A DNA stretch of 64,000 nucleotides, from positions 10,452,368-10,516,367 of the forward strand of contig CM051013.1 in NCBI GenBank assembly GCA_027704905.1, in the 5' to 3' direction. The notes below the pieces were generated by a model, which did not search any database, was not told the DNA's origin, and was given only the letters and a program-made list of their open reading frames with translations. The DNA is from Muraenolepis orangiensis (lineage: Eukaryota; Chordata; Actinopteri; Gadiformes; Muraenolepididae). Position 1 is the stretch's first letter; every line of letters starts with the position of its first letter. Both the position numbers and the translations under genes were made by a program. Below, one piece after another: positions 55,550 through 64,000 of this stretch.

Positions 55550-56236
55550 TTTTGACGCCAGAAATGGCCTGGGGAAAGGTCACGCCTTATGTCCGCATCA
55601 TGGGATGTACCGCCGTGCGAGGAATACACAAGAAGAGAGGGAGGAGAGGATAGTGGACATCTACGCTAGCGTTGAGAGCCTCAGAGATCCACAGCAAAAC
55701 TATGTGGGGACAGAAGAGTCATCCATGTCTCTGAGAACAGTGGGAAGTCAGCGGTAAGACAACGTGAGCCCTCCTGGTTGTGTGACCAGGGCTGTGCTGG
55801 TGGTTCTGGGACTGCCGTCTGTTGTCCTGCTGGCCAGACTGATTGGGTTTGCAGTACATACTGTAAGCATGGACAGAGACATGGAGCAAGTTCTCCGAAG
55901 GCTCAAGAATTTGACAGAAGAGCGAGATACTCTGCTTTGCCAACAATCCTGTCCAAGTGCTTGGGAAAAATTTGGTTGCAAATGTTACTGGTTTAACTAT
56001 GTGAAGAAATCCTGGAAGGAGAGCAGGGAGAACTGTAGGTTTCCCAAGGAGCAGATCTGGTGGTTGTGGACAGTAAAGAGGAGATGGAGGCCACAGATGA
56101 GGCCAGGATGTGGAGATTGGTTGATGGAACCGTCCTGTCCGTGGATAACCCCTTTTGGGCCAGAGGTGAACCTGACGGTGGCCAGAACCAGAACTGCCTC
56201 AGGTTAATGGAGGGCAAGGGGCAGAAACAAAATTGA
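55550..56236 (+). pseudogene. Lectin copy B, reversed and error-rich
   Basis: Reverse of 39,777-40,538: ERIVDIYASVESLRDPQQN is in frame, a shift occurs at TVGSQR, the membrane helix and CCPSAW-like segment read in the next frame (VVLGLPSVVLLARLIGF, CQQSCPSAWEKFGCKCYWF), then further shifts through the lectin domain. The start codon is lost. Errors become fewer to the right. Confidence 0.7.
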
Positions 56237-57439
56237 TTGGCGCTATCAGCTGTGAAGACCAAAACTGGGCGCTTGGTGAAAATTATTTAATAAAATGATT
56301 GATAATAAATATTTCTTTGTGCCTGTTTTGTATACTACTTCACGGTTTTGCTATATACTTTTTGGTTTCCGCCATTCGATTAGAGTTGTGGTTGCAAAGT
56401 GTTTCTAAACAGTGACCAATCAACACTTCATTGGTCACGGCATGGTTTTGAACATATGCTGTTCTTGTTGTTTTCAGTGTTTCCACAGTTGCTGGAAATG
56501 GGTCTGGGGGTTGAGATCCGGTGCTGAAGTGAGTCCAGAAAGTCATGAGGTGGTTTTCAGTTGCTGCAAACCAAACTAGTTCTCTCTATAGGGCTGCATT
56601 TGTCCCCTCAATGGTTTAGATCACCCTTCAAAAAATGAACATTACATTTTTAACAGATGTGTTTAATAGTAGACGTTGAAACTATATTGTTGTTGTTTAT
56701 TATGTGCAATTGTATTTGGACTTTGGTACAATGTAGTGTAATTACTACAAAACAGTTGTATATACATTATCTTGTAACGCCACGGTGTTCAGATAGAATA
56801 ACAGTAGACTTGTGTTCTAGGATCTGAAAAGTTTTTTCCAACAGCCTGATTCACATGCTGTACAAGTCCGACCCCAAGTGGTCAAATTGTTTTGTTTTTT
56901 TTTCACTTAAAAAATGCTAGAAGCTTAGTATTGTGTTTTTGAATGTACACTCCTTAAGTACTGCAACATTGTTCTGTATCTTCATAGATGTGCACATATA
57001 TTCATACGCACATATACAGATTCAGTTTTTGTTTGTAATTGGGCTCCTTAAACATACATTGAACTGATGTTTTATTGACTTTGGGACTGATGAAGAAACA
57101 TTTCTATCGCCAATCCATTTGTCTTTTTCAGTTTCAGTCCTGAACTATTATCTTGCTGCAAATCTCACTTGGCATTTTTTAAATTGTAATCATTGTTACA
57201 AAACATTGTACAACATCACACACTAAACACATTGTATATTGTATATTTTTAAATCCTCTAAACTTTGTATTAACTTTAACATTTCATTTTAGTATAAACC
57301 TTTGGCAAGAAATTGTACTTCAGCAATGTCTGAATGTATGTATTAGTCCTTTTATGGAGGTAGAACAATGTGAACCTCACTGTTATGAATCTAAGTGACG
57401 TGTCTCTGTAAGCACAAGTAGAAAGTAGCACCTGGTTAA
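56237..57439. repeat. Lectin flanking cassette, mostly clean sequence
   Basis: Same blocks as 6,320-7,400, reversed. From about 56,350 the dense indels fade and the sequence looks ordinary. It lacks the palindromes of 41 kb. No gene. Confidence 0.6.
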
Positions 57440-57561
57440 AATACTTCCTGTTTGGTCGAAGTGGATGTTGACACACTGGCATACACAACGCACAGAAAGA
57501 CCAATCAAACATCAAGGTAGGACGTTGAGCTAAACTCTGTGGAATCTGTTTTGACCAGAAT
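57440..57561 (+). promoter_or_regulatory. Conserved 5' flank of lectin copy C
   Basis: ACTTCCTGTTTGGTCGAAGT at 57,444 and GTTGAGCTAAACTCTGTGG near 57,525, as in the other copies. Promoter role inferred. Confidence 0.35.
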
Positions 57562-58326
57562 ATGCCTGGGGAAATTCACGCCACGCCCAACATGATGACC
57601 GAGGCAAGGAATACACAAGGAGAGAGGGAGGAGAAGATAGTGGACATCTATGCTACTGTTGAGAGCCTCAGAGATCCACAGCAAGACTATGTGGGGACAG
57701 AAGAGTCATCCATGTCTCTGAGAACAGTAGGAAGTCGGCGGCCGGACAACGTGAGCCCTCCTGGGTGTGTGACCAGGGCTGTGGTGGTGGTTCTGGGACT
57801 GCTGTCTGTTGTCCTGCTGGCTGGACTGATTGGGTTGGTAGTACAGACTGTAAGCATGGACAGAGACATGGAGCAAGTTCTCCAAAGGCTGAAGAATTTG
57901 ACAGAAGAGCGAGACGCTCTGCTTTGCCAACAATGCTGTCCAAGTGCTTGGGCAAAATTTGGTTGCAAATGTTTCTGGTTTAACTTTGTGTGGAGATCCT
58001 GGAAGGAGAGCAGGGAGTACTGTGTTTCCCAAGGAGCAGATCTGGTGGTTGTGGACAGTAAAGAGGAGATTGACTTCATTTCCAGGCGCGGCTTGTACTT
58101 TTGGCTCGGGGCCACAGATGAGGCCAGTGAGGGGATGTGGAAATGGGTTGACGGAACAGTTCTGTCTGTGGATAACCCCTTCTGGGCCAGAGGTGAACCT
58201 GACGGTGGCCAAAAGCAGAACTGCCTCAGGTTAATGGAGGGCACGGGGCAGAACCAAAATAAAATGGCGGGTTTCAGCTGTAAAAACCTAAACCGGGTAA
58301 TATGTGAAAATAATTTAATAAAATGA
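57562..58326 (+). CDS. Intronless type II transmembrane C-type lectin, copy C
   Basis: 254 aa in one frame, the only intact copy on the plus strand. Tail 1-70 with Tyr30 (DIYATV) and Tyr43; membrane helix 71-95 (VVVVLGLLSVVLLAGLIGLV); stalk with NLTEE; lectin domain about 126-249 with CCPSAW, GCKCFW, SREYC, WLGATDEASEGMWKWVDGT, NCL, FSC and ICEN. EPD (212-214) is kept, but the WND position reads KMAG (234-237), so the second calcium ligand set is lost and calcium-dependent sugar binding is doubtful. Closest by eye to copy A in the tail. AATAAA overlaps the stop. Likely an immune-type receptor. Confidence 0.87.
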   Translation: MPGEIHATPNMMTEARNTQGEREEKIVDIYATVESLRDPQQDYVGTEESSMSLRTVGSRRPDNVSPPGCVTRAVVVVLGLLSVVLLAGLIGLVVQTVSMDRDMEQVLQRLKNLTEERDALLCQQCCPSAWAKFGCKCFWFNFVWRSWKESREYCVSQGADLVVVDSKEEIDFISRRGLYFWLGATDEASEGMWKWVDGTVLSVDNPFWARGEPDGGQKQNCLRLMEGTGQNQNKMAGFSCKNLNRVICENNLIK

Positions 58327-58695
58327 TTGATAATAAATATTTATCTGTGCCTGTTTTTTACAGCGCTTCACGGTTTCTGCCATTGGATAAGAGTTGTGGT
58401 TGCAAAGTGTTTTTAAAAAGGAGATCATTGTTAAAAAAACATTGTACCACATCACACACTAAACACATTGTATATGAAACCATATTTTGAAATCATCTAA
58501 CCTTGTTATTAACTTTAACATTTAATTTTGGTATAAACCTATGGCAATAATATGTACTTCAGCAATGTCTGAATGTATGTATTGGTCATTTGATGGAGGT
58601 AGAACAATGTGAACCTCACTGTTATGAATCTAAGTGACATTTCTCTGTAATCACAATTAGAAAGTAGCAGCTTGTTAAAATACTTCCTGTTTTGT
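58327..58695. repeat. Lectin flanking sequence, shortened
   Basis: Contains ACACACTAAACACATTGTAT and CTTCCTGTTTTGTCAAAGTGG, joining a 3' flank directly to a 5' flank with no lectin between. No gene. Confidence 0.5.
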
Positions 58696-58699
58696 CAAA

Positions 58700-59290
58700 G
58701 TGGAACACAACACCAATCAACACCATTGATAACACTCCAGTCACACTGGATGGAGTAAATTAAGGAGGTTGAGTCCTTTGTGTACCTGGGAAGTGTGGTT
58801 AATTGACAAGGGAGCACTGACCGAGACTTCACAGCCGTGATTGGCAAAGCAAGAGCAGTTTTCGTCATGCTAAAGAACATCGTGGCCTCCAGGGAAATCC
58901 ACATAGCCACGAAAATACGTATCTTTAACTCCAATGTAAAATCCGTCTTTCTCTACAGCTCAGAGACGTGAAGAATGACAAAAGCAACACAGCATAAGAT
59001 ACAGACATTCATTAAAAAAGTTTCAGGTGGCCAGACAAAATCAGCAATGAAGAACTGTGGCAAAGGGCGGGACAGGAACCAGTCACCAAACAGATTCTGA
59101 AAAGGAAGTGGGGCTGGATTGGACACACTCTTAGGACGCCAGCATCGAGCACCATCTGTCAGGTGGAGGAGAGACACAGACAAGGAGCAGACGAGTCTGG
59201 GGACCAGCTGGACAGAGGCAGGAAAGACAGCAGAGAACCGAGTCCGTTGGAGTAGATTTGTCGATGGCCTTTGCTCCACTTAGGGTGAAG
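58700..59290 (+). pseudogene. Second-family LINE reverse transcriptase, C-terminal part
   Basis: Plus-strand shifted frames matching 13,725-14,330 reversed: VESFVYLGSVVN-like text, REIHIATKIRIFNSNVKSV, FIKKVSGGQTKSAMK, then a KWGWIGHTLR-like region. Many stops. Confidence 0.65.
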
Positions 59291-59985
59291 GGTAAGTAAT
59301 TAACAGCTAATACAAAATCCACACTGCTACTGTTGTTGTGCACAATGATTGTTTAAGAAAAACACGGAATGAGCACTAGGGACTGTGTCTAAAACATTTT
59401 TATTTAGGAACTGTGTCTAAATAATTGTATTTAGGAACTGTGTCTATATATTTGTACTGTCACTTTTGGCATTGCATAATGCCTCTTGAATGTTTGTTCT
59501 CACTCTTAGTGTATGGGGTTGTCAAATCGATAATAAATTGTACATTCAATCATTTTAAATCATCTTATAAACATTTTGCCGATTTTAATCTTGAAATATC
59601 ATTGATATGTGTTTGTGTTTCAGGCGTTGAGTAGGACTAACTATTTAAAGGGATACATTTGGCAAGTGTATAATTTGTACTGTGGGTGTGGATGGCACTC
59701 TGGATCAGGTAAAGGCCATTGCCCATTGTAGAGTGTGTGTGGTTGGTTGCTGCACACGTTTGGTACATACATGATCAATGTACATAGATAAGATCCAGCT
59801 ATCACCACACACAGTGGTGGCCTTTAACCCTGACTCAGTGTGTAACATCTTGCCAACTCTGGTTGACACTCTTCCTGTTTGGTCAAAGTGGATGTTAACA
59901 CTTCGACACACTGTCATACAAAACACACAGAAAGACCAACCAATCAAGGGGGTAGAATGTTGAGTTTTGACGAGAATATGTCTGG
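59291..59985. repeat. Block shared reversed with 24,880-25,680
   Basis: Tandem AACTGTGTCTAAATA-like units at 59,370-59,450, then single-copy-looking sequence identical in order to the 25 kb block. Ends with lectin upstream flank (59,880-59,980). No gene. Confidence 0.55.
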
Positions 59986-60145
59986 GGATATGACGGAACC
60001 GTTCTGTTGAAGGATAACCCCTTCTGGGCCAGAGGTGAACCTGACGGTGGTGAGAACCAGAACTGCCTCAGGTTAATGGGGGTCAGGGGGCAGATTTCAG
60101 TGAGGACCCAAACTGGGTGTTTTGTGAAAATTATTTAATAAAATG
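59986..60145 (+). pseudogene. Lectin 3' fragment joined to a lectin start
   Basis: The lectin start context (GAGAATATGTCTGGGGATAT) is fused directly to the lectin-domain end: DGTVLLKDNPFWARGEPDGG-like text, NCLRLMGV, then DPNWVFCENYLIK with a missing Cys segment. About 500 bases between are deleted. Confidence 0.65.
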
Positions 60146-60600
60146 ATTGATTGATTGAATGATTGAACTTTTGTCTTGCTGCCAATCTCACTTGCATTTT
60201 TTTCTTTTAATCATTGTTAAAAACATTGTACCACATCACACACTAAACACATTGTATATGAAACCATATTTTGAATCATCTAACCTTGTTATTAACTTTA
60301 ACATTTAATTTAGGTATAAACCTATGCCAAGAAAATGTACTTCAGCAATGTCTGAATGTATGTGTTGGTCCTTTGATGGAGGTAGAACAATGTGAACCTC
60401 ACAGTTATGAATCTGTCTTTGTAATCACAGTAGAAAGAAGCAGCTGGTAAAAATACTTCCTGTTTGGTCAAAGTGGATGTTAACACTTTGACACGCTGGA
60501 AGAGATCCACAACAAGACTATGTGGGGACAGACGAGTCATCCAAGTATATGTGTGCATGTTCGATTCTTCATTTGGTTCTATGTCATATCTTGATTGATT
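60146..60600. pseudogene. Lectin flank with a tiny lectin tail fragment
   Basis: 60,490-60,545 carries the RDPQQDYVGTDESSK-type coding segment (AGAGATCCACAACAAGACTATG), preceded by the lectin upstream flank. Nothing else of the gene remains. Confidence 0.5.
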
Positions 60601-61140
60601 TCTTAAAATGTGATGTTGTGGCCTGTTTCATGCAGTATACTTAGAAACAATTGTTTGAAAGACAAAAGACTCCCTTCTAGAGAAGTGTGTTTCATTGTTT
60701 TGAATGCTCCTCTCCAAAGACTGTACATGCTCTGCAAAAGCTTTTCCTGATTCAAGCTCACAACTGAAACTTTACGCCTATTCAATATCTAAGAACGCCA
60801 AGACGTAGACAGAGTTTTGTAGGCCCAAAGCTGTCATAAAGTATGTATGTGTCTGTATACCAAAACGCTTGTGTGAAACCATGATAACTTGCAATGCGAC
60901 TAAGAAATTCAGCAGCGCATAGATAAAGAGTTGTATAGTTGGGTGGGTGGGATGGGAAAATTGTTGGCAAAACATTGCTGGATTGGTACCGTGGCTTTCG
61001 ATCGATACACCCAGGCAATTCTTTGTAGTCCTGGTTCCTATTTTGTTCATAGTTCACAGCTGATATAGAGGCAGTTGACACCAAGTTCAGAGATCAGCAG
61101 GCAGGTTTTTGGCAGGTACAGATACTGCACCGATCAGATT
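60601..61140. repeat. Dispersed repeat with the uninterrupted LINE target site
   Basis: Reverse match to 14,740-15,153 and to 19,260-19,400, which are separated there by the 4.1-kb LINE. Here they are contiguous at about 60,750-60,762. No gene. Confidence 0.65.
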
Positions 61141-61576
61141 GCCCCCCTGCGCATCTTAGTGGAGCTGTCCCTGGAATGGGAACTGTGGAAGCTGCTGAGG
61201 CAGTTTGGAATACCCGAGAAGCTCATCTCCCTAATCCAGTGTTCCAACAATTAAAAGACTAAAAAAGACTGGAGAGCCTCAAGGGTGTCTACTGTTGCCT
61301 TTCCTTTTTCTCCTTGTGATTGGCTGGATTATGAAGACCACTACAGCAGGAAGAGAAAACGGAATACAGTGGAGACTCTGGATACAGCTGGAGGACCTCG
61401 ACTATGCTGACAACCTGGCGCTCCTCTCGCACAACTGCAACCAGATGCAAGATAAAACCACTCACCTGACTACAACATCAGCCGGATCAGGGCTTAAGAT
61501 CAACAAGAGGAAAACTGAACTCATGAAGTTCAACACCGCTGATAACACTCCAGTCACACTGGATGGAGTCAATTAA
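61141..61576 (+). pseudogene. Second-family LINE reverse transcriptase, catalytic part
   Basis: Frame 61,295-61,576 encodes FLLVIGWIMKTTTAGREN, LDYADNLALLSHNCNQMQDK (catalytic box YADN) and GLKINKRKTELMKFNTADN. Earlier RT text in another frame at 61,150-61,230. The next codons of the family (LEEVESF) occur at 61,578 in a shifted frame before the break. Confidence 0.65.
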
Positions 61577-61599
61577 GGAGGTTGAGTCCTTTGTGTATT

Positions 61600-61780
61600 G
61601 GGGGGGGGGCAAAGCGGGGCGGCAGCGGGGTACAGCGTCGTGGTACAGTGTTCAGAGAGATGACAGCTGAGGGGAAGAAGCTGTTCCTAAGCCAGCTTGA
61701 CTTGGAACAAAAGTTTCTATAGCGCCTCCCGGAGGGGAGGAGGGAAAACAGTCCATGGTTGGGGTGAGAGGTGTCTTTCA
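61600..61780 (-). mobile_element. L2-like LINE RT C-terminus
   Basis: Minus strand KIVKDTSHPNHGLFSLLPSG then RRYRNF and SFFPSAVISLN, the C-terminal signature shared with 12.7 and 26.1 kb. Confidence 0.6.
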
Positions 61781-61786
61781 CAATTT

Positions 61787-61856
61787 TACATACACATATA
61801 TGTATATGTACATATATGTGTATGTATATATACATATATGTATATGTATATATACC
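61787..61856. repeat. TATATG-rich simple repeat
   Basis: Alternating ACATATATGTAT units, largely self-complementary. Directly follows the LINE fragment. Confidence 0.85.
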
Positions 61857-62630
61857 CCCTTAGGAAGTCAGCATCGAGCACCATTCGTCACGTGCGTGTG
61901 TGTACGTAGTGCGTAGTGGTTGAAGCCTGGGTCTAGACTAGTGTTGTCTATGTGGAAGTAGTGACTCTTAAGCATCCACCAGTTCCAGGGTGGAGTCAGG
62001 GGCCTTGCTAGGCCCAGCTCATCTGATCAGAGATCAATAGATCGTTCTCTTCAAGCGTTGGTATAGTGCAACTCTTTGAGTAATATGTTTTGCTTGTATT
62101 TGGATGTTGTATGGACTTGAACATTGAACTGATATTAAATGTATTGTTTGGACTGATCATGTATGCCAATCAATAAATGTTTCATCTGTAATATTCTGAA
62201 TTGCAGTGTTTGCCTTGAATTTTCATGTTTCCATAATGTCGCTTTTTTTGTTGTTGGTAAAAAACATTGTCATTGTCAATCATTGTCATATAAATTTGTT
62301 TGAATGTTTTGTTTCTTCCTACTCTTTAACTCTCTGATTTGTGAAATCAATAATACATTGTATATAAAACAATATTTACAAAATCTTCTTTTAAAATTAT
62401 TTTTTTTTTAAATTAAATCGTAAAACAAAAGTTCCTGTGGTAGTTCTCCTCAAAACAGTGAAAAAGGTCCTGCTATTAGTCTCATGTCTAAGTACAAATA
62501 GGATATTGTGGCGTACACACGTGGAAACACATCAGTGATATCCAGGTATCAGAACACATCAGAAAATGTTGGAGCCCTGCATTTTTGACCAGGCAGTGAC
62601 ACTGCATCCCTGTCCCTCATGGCTGAAGGG
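61857..62630. other. No gene seen; contains a reversed AT-rich repeat
   Basis: 62,260-62,465 is the reverse of 4,091-4,300. 62,170-62,178 has an AATAAA-type signal without a gene. The remainder is unrecognised. Confidence 0.45.
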
Positions 62631-62631
62631 T

Positions 62632-63120
62632 AAGTAGCTAAATCCCATACTTTTTATATAAATCTGTTCCAAAATCTGAAAATCGGCGTGTAACCTTAAG
62701 AATACCGAATACCGTCACTACCGAACACATATTCTCTTCAATTAAGTAAACCTTTTGGGGTTTTATGCAAAGTATTATGTTTTTATGTGTGTACACCACT
62801 TCAAAGACGTGTATGCTAGCCATGTGCTAGCCATGTGCTTGCTAGCATTCTTTAGTTATGCTCAAAGTTAGCTAGAATTGTCACTTCCGAAACAGTCACT
62901 ACCGAAACATATGGTAAAGTTTTGGTAGTGACATGATCATTTCGGTAGTGACAAAATGGAATGGTAAGTAGTTAAATCCCATCATTTTGAAATAAATGTG
63001 TTCTAAAGTCTGAAAATCAGTGTGTAACTTTAAGAATGGAACACATTCTCCTCAATAAAGAAAACTACCGAAACAGTGCAGTCACTACCGAAACAGTGCA
63101 GTCACTACCGAAACACTAGA
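62632..63120. repeat. Duplicated block with TCACTACCGAAA motifs
   Basis: 62,632-62,760 and 62,963-63,070 are a diverged direct repeat (shared AAATCCCAT, TCTGAAAATC and GTGTAAC). Motif TCACTACCGAAA or its reverse TTTCGGTAGTGA occurs at about 62,715, 62,895, 62,920 (reverse), 62,940 (reverse), 63,065, 63,082 and 63,101, and once more reversed at about 63,440. I do not recognise the family. Confidence 0.6.
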
Positions 63121-63637
63121 TGTTTTGTAAAAAATAAAGTATATCGAGTTATCAACTAAAATGTTATCATACTGATTGGTTTAATGTATGTTCAATTTCA
63201 TCAATCATCAACTCTGGAATCAATATGATCAGTATTATGCATTTTACAAAGAAAGATTGCATTTCGATTTTGATGAATTGTATAAATTGAACTTTGAAAT
63301 TTGGTAAAAATTTCATTTTTATTGATTTAATTGTGAAAACCTTCAAGAAATATTTGTAAAAATACTCTTTAGAGAAGGGAAGGAAACACAATCTTAACAG
63401 GGTTAATATAATACTTTTTTATTATAGTGTATTACTATGTTTCGGTAGTAACAATTTTTGGGAGAGGAAATACATTCCAACACAGTCTTAAAATACAATA
63501 TACAAATGTACGGTTCTTTTACTAGATATGTGTACTTTAGATATGGTGCAATATATATACGGACAACGTTTTGGGAATAAAACATACAAAATTTCAGAAT
63601 ATTTCCAACCTGACTTTGAACCAATTCGGTAGAATGG
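63121..63637. other. AT-rich stretch, no gene seen
   Basis: No feature beyond one reverse TTTCGGTAGTAAC motif near 63,440 and short chance frames. Confidence 0.4.
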
Positions 63638-64000
63638 CCCATATACATTATCTTGTAACGCTACTGTGTTCAGATAGAATAACAGTAGACTTGTGTTGTA
63701 GGATCTGAAAAGGCTTGTTCAACAGCCTGATTCACATGCTGTACAAGTCCGACCCCAAGTGGTCAAATTGTTTTGTGTTTTTTTTACTTAAAAAATGCTA
63801 GAAGCTTAGTATTGTGTTTTTGAATGTACACTCCTTAAGTACTGCAACATTGTTCTGTATCTTCATAGATGTGTACATATATTCATACGCACATATATAG
63901 AATCAGTTTTTGTTTGGAATTGGGCTCCTTAAACAGACATTGAACTGATGTTTTATTGACTTTGGGACTGATGAAGAAACATTTCTATCGCCAATTCATT
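63638..64000. repeat. Lectin flanking cassette at the right edge
   Basis: Begins ATACATTATCTTGTAACGCT and matches 56,760-57,115 closely (same order, few changes). It predicts another lectin in the plus orientation just beyond the window. Confidence 0.6.

Noticed and set aside
57687..58244. 185-codon minus-strand frame opposite lectin C, also opposite lectins A and B
   Set aside because: Antisense shadow kept open because the copies are nearly identical; composition is unlike a protein.

Overview
The window is nuclear DNA from a ray-finned fish (teleost). This rests on a Tc1/mariner element with fish-type long inverted repeats, L2-like and other fish-type LINEs, hAT elements, sushi-like and Gmr1-like Ty3/Gypsy retroelements, long (TG)n tracts, and split exons of a eukaryotic gene (TTI1). 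No bacterial operon, rRNA gene, CRISPR array or confident functional tRNA is visible. Nothing here is a clearly new biological system. The interest lies in a small, recently amplified receptor family, in layered transposon archaeology and in a suspicious inverted stretch of the assembly.

Layout. 1-1000: 5' end of a sushi-like Gypsy element (minus strand) inside an older LTR, which itself sits in the 5' end of a lectin gene. 1.2-9.5 kb: a partial TTI1 copy with broken exons, a fragment of another gene, a dead Tc1 element, the first intact lectin (7.4-8.2 kb) and a truncated LTR. 9.5-13.3 kb: hAT elements (one nested, with a perfect 8-bp target duplication) and a LINE remnant. 13.5-19.3 kb: a second type of LINE remnant interrupted by a rearranged L2-like LINE. 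19.4-24.8 kb: two solo-type LTRs, lectin fragments, a Gypsy pol remnant and LINE pieces. 25.7-27.8 kb: an L2-like LINE with a long intact reverse transcriptase frame. 27.9-32.2 kb: a complete-ended Gmr1-like retroelement with near-identical LTRs and a 5-bp target duplication, but no reverse transcriptase. 33.4-39.7 kb: a direct second copy of the 1.2-9.5 kb block (TTI1 fragment, Tc1, LTR). 39.8-40.5 kb: the second intact lectin. 41-44.7 kb: large palindromes, a broken lectin, the LTR and the sushi-like gag-pol. 44,674-45,673: exactly 1000 N. 45.7-56.3 kb: an inverted, error-rich version of the same series of elements. 57.6-58.3 kb: the third intact lectin (plus strand). 58.7-64 kb: LINE pieces, lectin fragments, an unrecognised repeat carrying TCACTACCGAAA motifs, and lectin flanking sequence.

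How the pieces relate. The three intact lectins (251-254 aa) are single-exon genes for type II membrane proteins: a short tail with conserved tyrosines, one membrane helix, a short stalk and a C-type lectin domain. Fish relatives normally have several exons, so the founder was probably a retrocopy that then spread with its flanks by segmental duplication, in both orientations. The TTI1 copies, Tc1 and LTRs were carried along as passengers. The TTI1 copies carry different lesions and all stop before the C-terminus, so the working TTI1 gene should be elsewhere.
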